From NCBI GenBank assembly GCA_041655055.1, contig JBBAGE010000023.1, forward strand, positions 1 to 19,728: DNA of 19,728 nt, given 5' to 3'. Positions 1 through 8,910 of this stretch are shown piece after piece. The DNA comes from JBBAGE01 sp041655055 (GTDB lineage: Bacteria > Pseudomonadota > Alphaproteobacteria > Rhodobacterales > Rhodobacteraceae). A model generated the notes under the pieces. The model saw only the letters and a list, made by a program, of their open reading frames with translations, made no database searches and was not told where the DNA came from. Within the stretch, counting starts at the first letter, position 1. Each line of letters begins with the position of its first letter. Both the position numbers and the translations under genes were made by a program.

Positions 1-364
1 GGGCGAGCAGCGTTTCACCGCCGCGCGGCTGGCCGCAGGGCTGGCGGGTGTGGCGTTCAAGATCCGCTTTCACCTGCACCCCGATGTGCGGGCCGAACAA
101 TTACCCGGCGATGGCGGCATCACGATGACCTTGCGCAGTGGCGAGGTCTGGGTTTTCCGCCATGACGGGCGCGGGCGGCTGGGGCTTGCGCCCTCGGTCT
201 ATCTGCAACGTGACGGACCCCGGCCCCGGCCCAGCCAACAGGTGGTTTTGTCGGGCCATGTGAGCGATTATGCCGCGCGGCTGCGCTGGACCTTGGCAAA
301 GGCGCACGATACACCCACGACCACCCGCGATCTTGAACCCGATGAGCGCGAATTATTGACATGA
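1..364 (+). CDS. Heparinase II/III family protein, C-terminal end (5' partial)
   Basis: The reading frame is open from the left edge (first full codon at base 2) to the TGA at 362-364, so the gene begins outside the window. The visible 120 residues include a beta-rich stretch with FKIRFHLHPDV, SGEVWVFRH and PSVYLQ, ending in DLEPDERELLT. I recognise this as the C-terminal domain of the heparinase II/III-like proteins that lie directly upstream of purH in Rhodobacteraceae. Members of the wider family are polysaccharide lyases, but the catalytic alpha-barrel is not in view, so substrate and activity cannot be judged. The first internal GTG (base 50) is not a real start, because the homology continues upstream of it. 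purH follows after 19 bases, which suggests cotranscription. The family call rests on memory of similar sequences. Confidence 0.75.
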   Translation, partial: GEQRFTAARLAAGLAGVAFKIRFHLHPDVRAEQLPGDGGITMTLRSGEVWVFRHDGRGRLGLAPSVYLQRDGPRPRPSQQVVLSGHVSDYAARLRWTLAKAHDTPTTTRDLEPDERELLT

Positions 365-383
365 ACCTGCCAAGAGGCCCTGC

Positions 384-1972
384 ATGACCGATCTCTATCC
401 CGTGCGCCGCGCGCTTATTTCCGTTTCCGATAAAACCGGGCTGGCCGATCTGGGCCGCCAACTGGCCGCGCGCAATATCGAGATCCTGTCCACCGGCGGT
501 TCGGCCACGGCGCTGCGTCAGGCAGGCGTCAATGTGCGCGATGTGGCCGAGGTGACCGGCTTTCCCGAAATGATGGACGGGCGGGTAAAAACCCTGCATC
601 CGATGATCCACGGAGGGCTGCTGGCGCTGCGCGATAACCTGACGCATCGCACGGCGATGGATGAATTCGGCATCGGCGCGATCGATCTGTTGATCGTGAA
701 CCTCTATCCGTTCGAGGCCACGGTGGAATTGGGCGCCGATTATGCCACCTGCGTTGAAAACATCGACATCGGCGGCCCCGCGATGATCCGCGCGGCGGCC
801 AAGAACCATGCCTATGTCAACGTTGTCGTCGATGCGGCGGATTATGCGCCGCTGCTGGCGGAACTGGCCGAAAATGACGGCGCGACCCGTCTTGCATTCC
901 GCCAGACATTGGCACAGCGCGCCTATGCGCGCACCGCGGCCTATGATGCGGCGGTGTCAAACTGGATGGCGGGCGCGATCGATGCCCCCGCGCCGCGCCG
1001 CCGGGCCTTTGCGGGCACATTGGCCCAAACGCTGCGCTATGGCGAAAACCCGCATCAGACTGCGGCGTTTTACACCGATGGCAGCAACCGCCCCGGCGTG
1101 GCCACGGCGATACAGCATCAGGGCAAGGAACTGTCCTATAACAATATCAACGATACCGATGCGGCCTTTGAACTGGTGGCCGAATTTGACCCCGCCGAGG
1201 GGCCTGCCGTGGCGATCATCAAACATGCCAACCCATCGGGTGTTGCACGTGGCGCCAGCCTGCGCGATGCCTATCAAAAGGCGTTCGATTGCGACCGCAC
1301 ATGGCCTTTGGCGGGATTGTGGCGCTGAATCAGCCGCTCGATGCCGAAACCGCCACCGCGATTGCCGAGATCTTTACCGAAGTTGTCATCGCCCCCGGGG
1401 CGTCGGATGAAGCCCGCGCGATTTTCGCCGCGAAAAAGAACCTGCGCCTGTTGACCACCGATGGCCTGCCCGATGCGCGCGCGGGCGGGATGGCGTTTCG
1501 CCAGGTGGCGGGCGGTTTTTTGGTGCAAGATAAGGATGCCGGCCATATCGGGCTGGATGATCTGCGCGTCGTGACCGAAAAGGCCCCGACCGATGCGCAG
1601 CTTGCCGATCTGTTGTTCGCATGGAAAGTGGCGAAACATGTGAAATCCAACGCCATTGTCTATGTCAAGGATCTGGCCACCGTGGGCGTGGGCGCCGGCC
1701 AGATGAGCCGGCTTGATTCCGCCAATATCGCCGCGATCAAGGCGGGCCGGATGGCCAGCGAACTGGGCCAAAGCGAAAGCCCCGCCGTGGGATCGGCCGT
1801 GGCATCGGACGCATTTTTTCCCTTTGCCGATGGTCTGCTGGAAGCGGCCGCCGCCGGGGCAAGCTGCGTGATTCAACCCGGCGGTTCGATGCGCGACGCC
1901 GAGGTGATCGAGGCCGCGAACAAGGCCGGACTTGCCATGGTGTTCACCGGCATGCGTCATTTCCGCCACTGA
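384..1972 (+). pseudogene. purH: purH, bifunctional AICAR formyltransferase/IMP cyclohydrolase, split by a one-base frameshift
   Basis: PurH catalyses the last two steps of de novo purine synthesis: formylation of AICAR with 10-formyl-THF, then closure to IMP. The start ATG at 384 follows an AAGAGG ribosome site (372-377). The N-terminal cyclohydrolase part shows RRALISVSDKTGL and KTLHPMIHGGLLA. The transferase part shows IIKHANPSGVA, with the catalytic Lys-His pair at about residues 280-281. The first frame holds to FDCDRT (codon 1299-1301), then runs into a TGA at 1326-1328. Homology resumes in the next frame at AFGGIVALNQP (from 1304) and runs to the TGA at 1970-1972. Family members usually read T-S-A-F-G-G here, so one base seems to be missing from a Ser codon at 1302-1303. 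Joined, the product is 529 residues, the same length as E. coli PurH. Both halves look well conserved, so a sequencing or assembly error or a very recent mutation is likelier than an old pseudogene. Confidence 0.93.
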
Positions 1973-1976
1973 TCCG

Positions 1977-2447
1977 ATGCGCCTGTTTGCCATATCCGCG
2001 ATCACGGTTTTCGCGCTGGACCAGCTTAGCAAATGGGCGGTGGTGCATGGGCTTGGGCTGGTCGATCTGGGCCGGATCGAGGTCTGGCCCCCCTATCTGG
2101 TGTTTCAGATGGCCTGGAATCAGGGGGTGAATTTCGGTCTGTTCGCCAATGATGCTGCGCTGATGCGCTGGGTGCTGATCGCGGTCGCCTTGGCGATTTC
2201 GGCCTATGTGCTGATCTGGGTCTGGCGCGAAAACGTATCGCGCAGCGGCCAGATCGCGGGGGGTATCTTGGTCGGTGGCGCGCTTGGCAATGTGGTTGAC
2301 CGGGTGATTTATGGCGCGGTGGCCGATTTTCTGAACATGTCATGTTGCGGGATTTTCAACCCGTTTTCGTTCAATGTGGCCGATATCGCGATTTTTGTCG
2401 GCGCCTTTGGGCTGATCCTGTTCACCGGGCGCAAAAACGCCCCGTGA
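1977..2447 (+). CDS. lspA: Lipoprotein signal peptidase (signal peptidase II)
   Basis: LspA is an inner-membrane aspartyl protease that removes the signal peptide from diacylglyceryl-modified prolipoproteins. The 156-residue protein has the usual family length and about four hydrophobic segments. Family motifs are visible in order: DQLSKW near the N-terminus (residue 15), WNQGVNFG (47-54), GNVVDR with catalytic Asp108, and FNVADIAIF with catalytic Asp136. I chose the ATG at 1977, five bases after the purH stop, because family members begin just before the first membrane segment; the frame is open further upstream but there overlaps purH. The next gene encodes a lipoprotein with a clear lipobox, a likely substrate. 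Expression is probably coupled to purH. Confidence 0.95.
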   Translation: MRLFAISAITVFALDQLSKWAVVHGLGLVDLGRIEVWPPYLVFQMAWNQGVNFGLFANDAALMRWVLIAVALAISAYVLIWVWRENVSRSGQIAGGILVGGALGNVVDRVIYGAVADFLNMSCCGIFNPFSFNVADIAIFVGAFGLILFTGRKNAP

Positions 2448-2502
2448 CGCGCGGCCCGGGATCGGCTAAACAGCAAAAGCACCAGCAAGACAGGAGGCTT
2501 GG

Positions 2503-3021
2503 ATGCGCGCAGGTCTGGCAAAAATCGCGGGGGCGCTGACACTGGCGCTGGCACTGGCCGCTTGTGGTTCGGGCACGCCGCGCCTGATGCCCCATTCGGG
2601 CAAAGCCGGCCCCGATGAATTCGCCATCGTGCCCACCAAACCGCTGGAACAACCCGCAAGTTACGCATTCCTGCCCGAACCCACGCCGGGCGGCGCGAAT
2701 CGCGTCGATGCCACGCCCCATGCCGATGCGGTTGCCGCATTGGGGGGCCGCCCCGCCGCGCTGAACGAAGGCGGCATCGACGGCGGGCTGGTCAATCACG
2801 CCAGCCGCTATGGCCGCGACGATGGCATCCGCACGCAACTGGCGACCGAAGACCTGGCGCATCGCAAACGCAATGACGGCCGGTTGCTGGACCGTCTGTT
2901 CGGGCGCAACACCTATCAGCGGGCCTATCGTGGCCATGCGCTTGACCAGCAGGCCGAGCTTGACCGTCTGCGCCGCGCGGGTGTGCTCACCCCCACGGCC
3001 CCGCCGCCCGGGGTGCAATAA
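2503..3021 (+). CDS. DUF3035 domain lipoprotein
   Basis: This is a 172-residue predicted lipoprotein. The N-terminus MRAGLAKIAGALTLALALAAC has a short basic start, a hydrophobic core and a lipobox (LAAC) with Cys21 as the lipidation site. A perfect AGGAGG ribosome site (2492-2497) fixes the ATG at 2503. The mature part is Pro/Ala-rich, then contains charged stretches (ATEDLAHRKRNDGRLLDRLF, about residues 115-135) and a helix rich in Gln, Glu, Asp and Leu before a Pro-rich tail. I recognise it as the DUF3035 family of Rhodobacterales, which has no assigned function. It sits between lspA and the secreted M16 peptidases, so an envelope role is reasonable, but this is inference from position only. 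Confidence 0.8.
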   Translation: MRAGLAKIAGALTLALALAACGSGTPRLMPHSGKAGPDEFAIVPTKPLEQPASYAFLPEPTPGGANRVDATPHADAVAALGGRPAALNEGGIDGGLVNHASRYGRDDGIRTQLATEDLAHRKRNDGRLLDRLFGRNTYQRAYRGHALDQQAELDRLRRAGVLTPTAPPPGVQ

Positions 3022-3056
3022 CCATCGCTGATCACGCCATCGTTTGCACGTTTGGG

Positions 3057-3084
3057 TTGATCTGCGCCCCGGAACACGGATAGT
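3057..3084 (+). promoter_or_regulatory. Candidate sigma-70 promoter for the M16 peptidase pair
   Basis: The 86-base gap before the first M16 gene contains TTGATC (3057-3062), a 16-base spacer and GATAGT (3079-3084). Each box matches the consensus at four of six positions, so this is only a moderate candidate. It lies 24 bases before the ATG at 3108 and just upstream of the ribosome site. Read-through from the lipoprotein gene is also possible because no terminator is visible. Confidence 0.35.
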
Positions 3085-3107
3085 TTTTTGGGAATGTGGA
3101 GGTATTC

Positions 3108-4451
3108 ATGATCCGCGTGATTATGCTCGTGACGGCTTTTGTTCTGGCGGCGCTGCCGCTGCGCGCGGCTGAGATATCATCCTTCACCCTTGATAACGGA
3201 ATGGATGTGGTGGTGATTCAGGATCAGCGCGCCCCTGCGGTGGTGCATATGGTCTGGTATCGGGTGGGCTCGGCGGATGAACCGGCGGGCAAATCGGGCA
3301 TTGCGCATTTTCTGGAACATCTGATGTTCAAGGGCACCGATGTGCTGGGCCCGGGCGAATTTTCGGCAACGGTGACACGCAATGGCGGGTCGGATAATGC
3401 GTTCACATCCTATGATTACACAGCCTATTTTCAGCGTATCACCGCCGACCGGCTGGGGCTGATGATGGAAATGGAAGCCAACCGGATGCGCAATCTGGAA
3501 ATGACGGAATCCGATGTGGCGACCGAACGCGCCGTCGTGCTTGAGGAACGCAACCAGCGCACCGATAACCAGCCCGGCGCGCTTTTTGCCGAACAGCGCA
3601 ATGCGGCGCAATACCTTAACCATCCCTACGGCGTGCCTGTCGTCGGCTGGCGGCATGAAATCGAGGCCCTGAACCGCGACGATGCCTTTGATTTCTATCA
3701 CCAATATTACGCGCCCAATAATGCGATCCTGATCGTTGCAGGCGACACCACCACCCACGAGGTGCGCGAACTGGCCGATCGATTCTATGGCCCGATCGCG
3801 CCGAATCCCGATCTGATGCCGCGAAAGCGCCCGTCGGAACCGCCGCAATTGGCGGAACGGCGCATGCGTTTCGCCGATCCGCGCGTGTCGCAACCCTATG
3901 TGGTGCGCAGTTATCTGGCGCCGCCGCGCATATCTGGCGCCCAGCAAGAGGCTGCGGCCCTGACGCTGCTGGCACAGGTTTTGGGCGGCAGCGGTGCGAC
4001 ATCGGTTCTGGGACGCAAGCTGCAATTCGAACAGCAGGTGGCGCTGCATGTCTCGGCCTCTTATTCCGGGGTGTCGTTGGATGATACGCAATTCGGCCTT
4101 GCGATCATCCCCGCGCCCGACGTGACTTTGGCCGATGCCGAAGATGCGCTTGACGCCGCGATTGACGAATTCATGCAAACCGGTATTGATCCGGTGCAAT
4201 TCGCACGGATCAAGATGCAGCAGCGGGCTGCCATGATCTATGCGGATGATAATGTCAGCGGGCTTGCGCATCGCTATGGGGCCGCGCTTACAACCGGGCT
4301 GAGCCTTGCGGATATCGAAGCCTGGCCGGATATTATCGATGCCGTGACCGAAGATGATGTTTTGGCCGCCGCAAGGCAGGTATTTGACAAGCGGCGTGCC
4401 GTGACTGGCTGGCTGGAAACAACCGCACCCGAACATGAGGTAAGCGAATGA
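3108..4451 (+). CDS. M16 family zinc metallopeptidase, catalytic-type, secreted
   Basis: The protein is 447 residues, normal for a bacterial pitrilysin/processing-peptidase-like (M16) subunit. The inverted zinc motif HFLEH is present (His67, Glu70, His71), and the distal Glu ligand is probably Glu147 in AVVLEER, about 75 residues later as expected. A Sec signal peptide is clear: MIRVIMLVTAFVLAALPLRA followed by AEIS, so the enzyme should be periplasmic. The ATG at 3108 is preceded by TGGAGG (3097-3102); an earlier in-frame start at 3096 lies before that site and is rejected. The gene overlaps the next M16 gene by four bases (ATGA), implying translational coupling. Such pairs usually work as a heterodimer of one zinc subunit and one motif-less subunit. 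The substrate is unknown. Confidence 0.93.
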   Translation: MIRVIMLVTAFVLAALPLRAAEISSFTLDNGMDVVVIQDQRAPAVVHMVWYRVGSADEPAGKSGIAHFLEHLMFKGTDVLGPGEFSATVTRNGGSDNAFTSYDYTAYFQRITADRLGLMMEMEANRMRNLEMTESDVATERAVVLEERNQRTDNQPGALFAEQRNAAQYLNHPYGVPVVGWRHEIEALNRDDAFDFYHQYYAPNNAILIVAGDTTTHEVRELADRFYGPIAPNPDLMPRKRPSEPPQLAERRMRFADPRVSQPYVVRSYLAPPRISGAQQEAAALTLLAQVLGGSGATSVLGRKLQFEQQVALHVSASYSGVSLDDTQFGLAIIPAPDVTLADAEDALDAAIDEFMQTGIDPVQFARIKMQQRAAMIYADDNVSGLAHRYGAALTTGLSLADIEAWPDIIDAVTEDDVLAAARQVFDKRRAVTGWLETTAPEHEVSE

Positions 4452-5755
4452 AACGAATCGTCCTCGCCTTTGTGGCGCTGATCGTGCTTGCCCTGCCAGC
4501 GCGCGCAGAAATAGACATCAAGGAAATCACCACGCCGGGCGGGTTCGAGGCCTGGCTGGTCGAAGAACATGCAATCCCCTTTGTCGCGCTGGAATTGCGC
4601 TTTCGCGGCGGCGCGGCGCTGGATGCGCCGGAAAAACGCGGCGCTGTGGCGCTGATGACCGCGCTTTTGGAAGAGGGCGCGGGCGAGCTGGACGCCCAAA
4701 GATTTGCCGAACAGACCGAAGCCCTTGCCGCCAGTTTCAGTTTTGACGCCCATCACGATGCCGTTTCCGTTTCGGCCCGTTTTCTGACCGAAAATCGGGA
4801 TGAGGCCGTGGCCCTGCTGCGCGCCGCGCTGACCGAGCCGCGCTTTGCCGAAGATGCGGTGGCCCGCGTGCGCAGCCAGATGCTGTCGGTGCTGCGATCC
4901 GATCTGAATAATCCCACGCAGATCGCGCATCGCCGCTTCGATGCGCTGGCCTGGGGCAATCACCCTTATGGCGCGCCGGCGAATGGCACGGTGGATACGG
5001 TGGCGGCATTGACGCGGCGGGATATTCGCGATGCCCATGCGGGCGCGCTTGCCCGTGACCGGGTGTATATTTCCGCCGTGGGCGATATCACCGCCGATGA
5101 ATTGGCGGTGCTGATCGATGATCTGCTGGGCGATCTGCCGGCCAGGGGCGCAAAGCTGCCCGAACCCGCGCGCTATCGGTTGCAGGGCGGCGAAACGGTG
5201 GTGCCGTTCAATGCGCCGCAATCGGTGGCAGTGTTCGGGCATGAAGGCATCCCGTTTGATCACCCCGATTTCATCACCGCCTATGTGCTGAACGAAGTGT
5301 TCGGCGGCGCGGCGGAATCGCGGCTGAACCGCGAAGGGCGCGAAAAGCGGGGGCTTACCTATGGTATCGGCACCTATCTTTCGGCGCGCGATCACGGGGC
5401 GCTGGTGTTGGGGCAATTCGCTACCGCCAGCAGCAGGATGAGCGAGGCCATCGCCGTCGTGCGCGAAGAATGGGCCCGCATCGCCGAAGACGGGCTGAGC
5501 GAACAGGAACTGGCGGATGCCAAACTTTACCTGACCGGGGCCTATCCGCTGCGCTTTGACAGCAATGCCGCGATTGCCGATATCATGGTGGGCATGCAGT
5601 TTCAGGGCCAGCCCGCCGATTACATCGCCACCCGCAATGACAAGGTGAACGCCATCACGCTTGAGGATATTAACCGTGTGGCCCGCAGCCTTTTCACCCC
5701 CGAGGCGTTGCATTTCGTCGTGGTGGGCCGCACCCCCGAACAAAACGGCCAATAG
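4448..5755 (+). CDS. M16 family peptidase-like protein lacking the zinc motif, secreted
   Basis: This 435-residue M16 protein starts at the ATG overlapping the stop of the preceding M16 gene. A signal peptide is visible (MKRIVLAFVALIVLALPARA, then EIDI). Where the first protein has HFLEH, this one has no HxxEH; the corresponding region reads KRGAVALMTALLEEGAG. It therefore cannot bind zinc in the usual way. The C-terminal half keeps the REKRGLTYGIG segment, which carries the Arg/Tyr pair typical of substrate-binding M16 subunits. By analogy with mitochondrial processing peptidase and other bacterial pairs, it is likely the non-catalytic partner of the upstream protein. The loss of the zinc motif is normal for this partner class, not decay. 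Confidence 0.9.
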   Translation: MKRIVLAFVALIVLALPARAEIDIKEITTPGGFEAWLVEEHAIPFVALELRFRGGAALDAPEKRGAVALMTALLEEGAGELDAQRFAEQTEALAASFSFDAHHDAVSVSARFLTENRDEAVALLRAALTEPRFAEDAVARVRSQMLSVLRSDLNNPTQIAHRRFDALAWGNHPYGAPANGTVDTVAALTRRDIRDAHAGALARDRVYISAVGDITADELAVLIDDLLGDLPARGAKLPEPARYRLQGGETVVPFNAPQSVAVFGHEGIPFDHPDFITAYVLNEVFGGAAESRLNREGREKRGLTYGIGTYLSARDHGALVLGQFATASSRMSEAIAVVREEWARIAEDGLSEQELADAKLYLTGAYPLRFDSNAAIADIMVGMQFQGQPADYIATRNDKVNAITLEDINRVARSLFTPEALHFVVVGRTPEQNGQ

Positions 5756-5800
5756 CAAAACCCATGGCCGAATCGGGGAATGCCTGCTAGTTGTGGTGTT

Positions 5801-7636
5801 ATGGCCGCACCCAACCCCAACATAGGCGACAATCGCCCCGTCATCCGCCAATTGGATGAGGCCGCGATCAACCGCATCGCGGCGGGCGAAGTGGTAGAGC
5901 GCCCGGCCTCGGCGATCAAGGAACTGGTGGAAAATGCGCTCGACGCCGGGGCGGGGCGGATTGATTTGGTGATTGCCGATGGCGGCAAAACCCTGATCCG
6001 CGTGGCTGATGACGGTTGCGGCATGCGCGGCGCCGATCTGCCGCTGGCGCTGTCGCGCCATGCCACGTCGAAAATCGATGGCAGTGATCTGCTTAATATC
6101 CACAGTTTCGGTTTCCGGGGCGAGGCGCTGCCATCGCTTGGCGCCGTCGGGCGGCTGGCGATCACATCGCGCGCCGATGGGGATGAGGCGGCCACGATCA
6201 CCGTATCCGGCGGCCAGATCAGCCCCGTCCGCCCCGCCGCGCATACGCGGGGCACCGTTGTCGAATTGCGCGATCTGTTCCACGCCACGCCCGCACGGCT
6301 GAAATTCCTGCGCAGCGACCGGGCGGAAACACAGGCGATTTCCGATGTGATCAAACGGCTGGCCCTGGCCGAACCGTTCGTCGGGTTCACCTTGCGCGAT
6401 GTCAGCGGCGGGGGTCAGGGGCGGTTGCTGTTTCGCGCCGATCCCGAAACCGGCGATCTGTTCGATGCGTTGCACGGGCGGCTCGCGCATGTTCTGGGCG
6501 CCGAATTTGCCACCAATGCCCTGCGCATCGATGCCGAACGCGACGGCGTGCGGCTGACGGGATATGCCGCGCTGCCGACCTATTCGCGCGGCGCGGCGGT
6601 GGCACAATTCATCTATGTGAACGGCCGGCCGGTGCGCGATAAACTGTTGATCGGGGCGCTGCGTGCCGCCTATGCCGATTTTCTTAGCCGCGACCGGCAC
6701 CCGGCGGCCTGCCTGTTTATCACGCTTGACCCCCAGCGCGTCGATGTGAACGTCCACCCCGCCAAGGCCGAAGTGCGCTTTCGCGAACCCGGCGTGGTGC
6801 GCGGGCTGATCGTATCCGGGTTGCGTCACGCCTTGGCCGAGGCCGGCCACCGCGCATCCACCACCGTGGCCGATGCCGCGCTGGGTGCGTTTCGCCCCGA
6901 ACCCGCTGCCCCGCGCATTTACCAGATGGACCGGCCATCCGCCCCCGCGCTGCAACGCGCCGCGCAGTTTCAGGCCCCCGGTTTTGCCGATATGGCGCAG
7001 GCCTATTCCGCGCGGGTCGAACCGGATGATCCCGCGGATATCACCCCCGCCGAAACCCTGCCGCTGGGGGCCGCCCGCGCGCAGGTGCACGAAAACTATA
7101 TCATCGCCCAGACCGCGCGCGGCATGGTGATCGTTGACCAACACGCCGCACATGAACGGCTGGTGTATGAACGGTTAAAGCGCCAGATGGCCGAAAACGG
7201 CGTGGCTGGCCAGGCGCTGCTGATCCCCGATATCGTCGATATGCGGCCCGATGATGCCGCCCGGCTGCTGGCGCAGGCGGATGCGCTGGCTGGGCTGGGC
7301 CTGGTGATCGAACCCTTTGGCGGTAGCGCGATTGCCGTGCGCGAAACCCCCGCGATCCTTGGCACTGTCGATGCGCGCGCGCTGCTGGCCGATATTCTGG
7401 ATGAACTGGCCGATCAGGGCGAAAGCCTGAACCTGCAATCGCGGCTGGATGCGGTGCTTAGCCGGATTGCCTGTCATGGATCGGTCCGGTCCGGGCGGCG
7501 GATGCGGGCCGAGGAAATGAACGCCCTGCTGCGCGAGATGGAGGCCACCCCCCATTCGGGCCAGTGCAACCACGGGCGGCCCACCTATATTGAACTGCAA
7601 CTTTCTGATATCGAACGGCTTTTTGGGCGAACATGA
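5801..7636 (+). CDS. mutL: DNA mismatch repair protein MutL
   Basis: MutL links mismatch recognition by MutS to strand incision. With the ATG at 5801 it is 611 residues. The GHKL ATPase domain shows ELVENALDAG (about 41-50), DDGCGM (70-75) and GFRGEAL (104-110). Near the C-terminus, DQHAAHERLVYE (from Asp446) fits the DQHA(X)2E(X)4E endonuclease metal motif, and CNHGRP (from Cys589) corresponds to the CPHGRP zinc-site motif with Asn in place of Pro. This indicates a nicking-type MutL of the kind found in bacteria without MutH. The start is uncertain: an ATG at 5780 would add seven residues, and neither has a well-spaced ribosome site. I prefer 5801 because family proteins begin shortly before RPVIRQLDEAAINRIAAGE. 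The stop overlaps the rmuC start (ATGA). Confidence 0.95.
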   Translation: MAAPNPNIGDNRPVIRQLDEAAINRIAAGEVVERPASAIKELVENALDAGAGRIDLVIADGGKTLIRVADDGCGMRGADLPLALSRHATSKIDGSDLLNIHSFGFRGEALPSLGAVGRLAITSRADGDEAATITVSGGQISPVRPAAHTRGTVVELRDLFHATPARLKFLRSDRAETQAISDVIKRLALAEPFVGFTLRDVSGGGQGRLLFRADPETGDLFDALHGRLAHVLGAEFATNALRIDAERDGVRLTGYAALPTYSRGAAVAQFIYVNGRPVRDKLLIGALRAAYADFLSRDRHPAACLFITLDPQRVDVNVHPAKAEVRFREPGVVRGLIVSGLRHALAEAGHRASTTVADAALGAFRPEPAAPRIYQMDRPSAPALQRAAQFQAPGFADMAQAYSARVEPDDPADITPAETLPLGAARAQVHENYIIAQTARGMVIVDQHAAHERLVYERLKRQMAENGVAGQALLIPDIVDMRPDDAARLLAQADALAGLGLVIEPFGGSAIAVRETPAILGTVDARALLADILDELADQGESLNLQSRLDAVLSRIACHGSVRSGRRMRAEEMNALLREMEATPHSGQCNHGRPTYIELQLSDIERLFGRT

Positions 7637-8844
7637 TGCAAGATCTGACCCTGAATGATCCCTTGCTCTGGGCGGGCGCGGCGCTGGTTTTGGTTGTCGT
7701 GCTGGCGCTTTTTGGGCTGCGCGCCTCGCGCCGGGCCGCCAATATGGCCGAGCCGCTGATCTGGCAGATGAACGAATTGGGCCGCGCGCTGCAGGGGCTT
7801 GGCGCCGGGCAGGAACAACTGGGCGGCGGGTTGCGCGCGGTTTCCGATGCCCAGCAAAACGGGCAGGCCCAGATGCTGCAGATGATGGAAATGCGCCTCG
7901 CGGCGGTCAGCCAGCAAATGAACGACCGGCTGCATGAAAACGCGATGAAATCGGCCCGCAGCATCAATGAACTGCAGGAAAAGATGAACGAAACCCTTGC
8001 CGGCGGCAGCGAAAAAACCACCAAATCGCTAACCGAATTGCAAGAACGGCTGGCCACCATCGACCGCGCCCAGGCCAATATCGAAAAACTGTCGGGCGAT
8101 GTGCTGAGCCTTCAGGATATCCTGTCAAACAAGCAAACCCGCGGCGCTTTTGGTGAAATTCAGCTGAATGATATCGTGATGAAGGCGCTGCCATCGGATG
8201 CTTTCACCGTGCAGGCGACGCTTTCGAATGGCCGGCGGGCGGATTGCCTCATTCACCTGCCTAATCCGCCGGGGCCGATCGTGATCGACAGCAAATTCCC
8301 GCTCGAAGCCTATGAATCGCTGCGCCGCGCCGCCACCCCGGCCGAATTGACCGAGGCGCAACGCGCCCTGCGCACGGCGGTGCGCACCCATATCAAGGCC
8401 ATTTCCGAGCGTTACATCATCGATGGCGAAACGGCCGATGGCGCGCTGATGTTTCTGCCCTCCGAGGCCGTTTATGCCGAATTACACGCGAATTACGCCG
8501 AAATCGTGCGCGAAGGTTTCGCCGCCAAGGTCTGGATCGTGTCGCCCACGACCTGCATGGCGACGCTGAACACGATGCGCGCGATCCTGAAAGATGCGCG
8601 GATGCGCGAACAGGCGGGTGCGATTCGCAAGACCTTGCGGCTGCTGCACCGCGATGTCGAATTGGTGGTGCAGCGCGTGGGCAAACTCGACACCCATTTC
8701 CGGCAGGCGCGCGAGGATCTCGATGGGATCACCACCGCTGCCGAACGCGCCGGAAAACGCGCCGAGCGGCTGGATAATTTCGATTTTGAAGAACTCGCCC
8801 CCGATTCTGCGCCCGCCATGGTTCCAATCGAGGCAAAAGTGTAA
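7633..8844 (+). CDS. rmuC: DNA recombination protein RmuC homologue
   Basis: RmuC proteins are predicted nuclease-fold proteins that limit inversions at short inverted repeats in E. coli. This 403-residue protein has one N-terminal membrane segment (about 11-29), then a long Gln/Glu/Met-rich coiled-coil region (about 40-170). The RmuC core follows, with the signature KQTRGAFGEIQL and VIDSKFPLEAYE (Asp219, Lys221), matching a PD-(D/E)xK-like active site. It then continues through AYALMFLPSEAV-like sequence (GALMFLPSEAVYAE) and WIVSPTTCMATLNTMR. The start overlaps the mutL stop; a second ATG directly follows (7636), so the true start may be one codon later. Coupling with mutL suggests a shared genome-maintenance unit. 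Confidence 0.92.
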   Translation: MMQDLTLNDPLLWAGAALVLVVVLALFGLRASRRAANMAEPLIWQMNELGRALQGLGAGQEQLGGGLRAVSDAQQNGQAQMLQMMEMRLAAVSQQMNDRLHENAMKSARSINELQEKMNETLAGGSEKTTKSLTELQERLATIDRAQANIEKLSGDVLSLQDILSNKQTRGAFGEIQLNDIVMKALPSDAFTVQATLSNGRRADCLIHLPNPPGPIVIDSKFPLEAYESLRRAATPAELTEAQRALRTAVRTHIKAISERYIIDGETADGALMFLPSEAVYAELHANYAEIVREGFAAKVWIVSPTTCMATLNTMRAILKDARMREQAGAIRKTLRLLHRDVELVVQRVGKLDTHFRQAREDLDGITTAAERAGKRAERLDNFDFEELAPDSAPAMVPIEAKV

Positions 8845-8880
8845 CGGCAGTGGTTTTCGCGCGATTCCGTCCTAGGTGAA

Positions 8881-8900
8881 TTGCAAACAATCGTTCGCAA
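8881..8900. promoter_or_regulatory. Operator-like dyad upstream of the DUF3775 gene
   Basis: A 20-base imperfect dyad with TTGC at its left end and GCAA at its right end pairs at eight of ten positions around a centre between 8890 and 8891. It lies 10 bases before the DUF3775 ATG and adjoins the ribosome site. This suggests a repressor site or a small hairpin, but no regulator is identified and it could be chance. Confidence 0.3.
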
Positions 8901-8910
8901 GGAAGCCGCC

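Noticed and set aside
1299..1306. Programmed ribosomal frameshift in purH
   Set aside because: No slippery heptamer or following stimulatory structure is visible, and PurH is not known to use one. A one-base deletion explains the data better.
4448..5755. Second M16 gene as a decayed pseudogene because HxxEH is missing
   Set aside because: Non-catalytic M16 partners normally lack the zinc motif and keep the Arg/Tyr segment, as here. The frame is intact and coupled to the active subunit.
4274..7153. 959-residue open frame on the minus strand
   Set aside because: It lies across the well-supported M16 and mutL genes on the opposite strand, is His/Gln/Arg-rich in low-complexity fashion, and has no family motif. 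Long antisense frames are common in GC-rich DNA.
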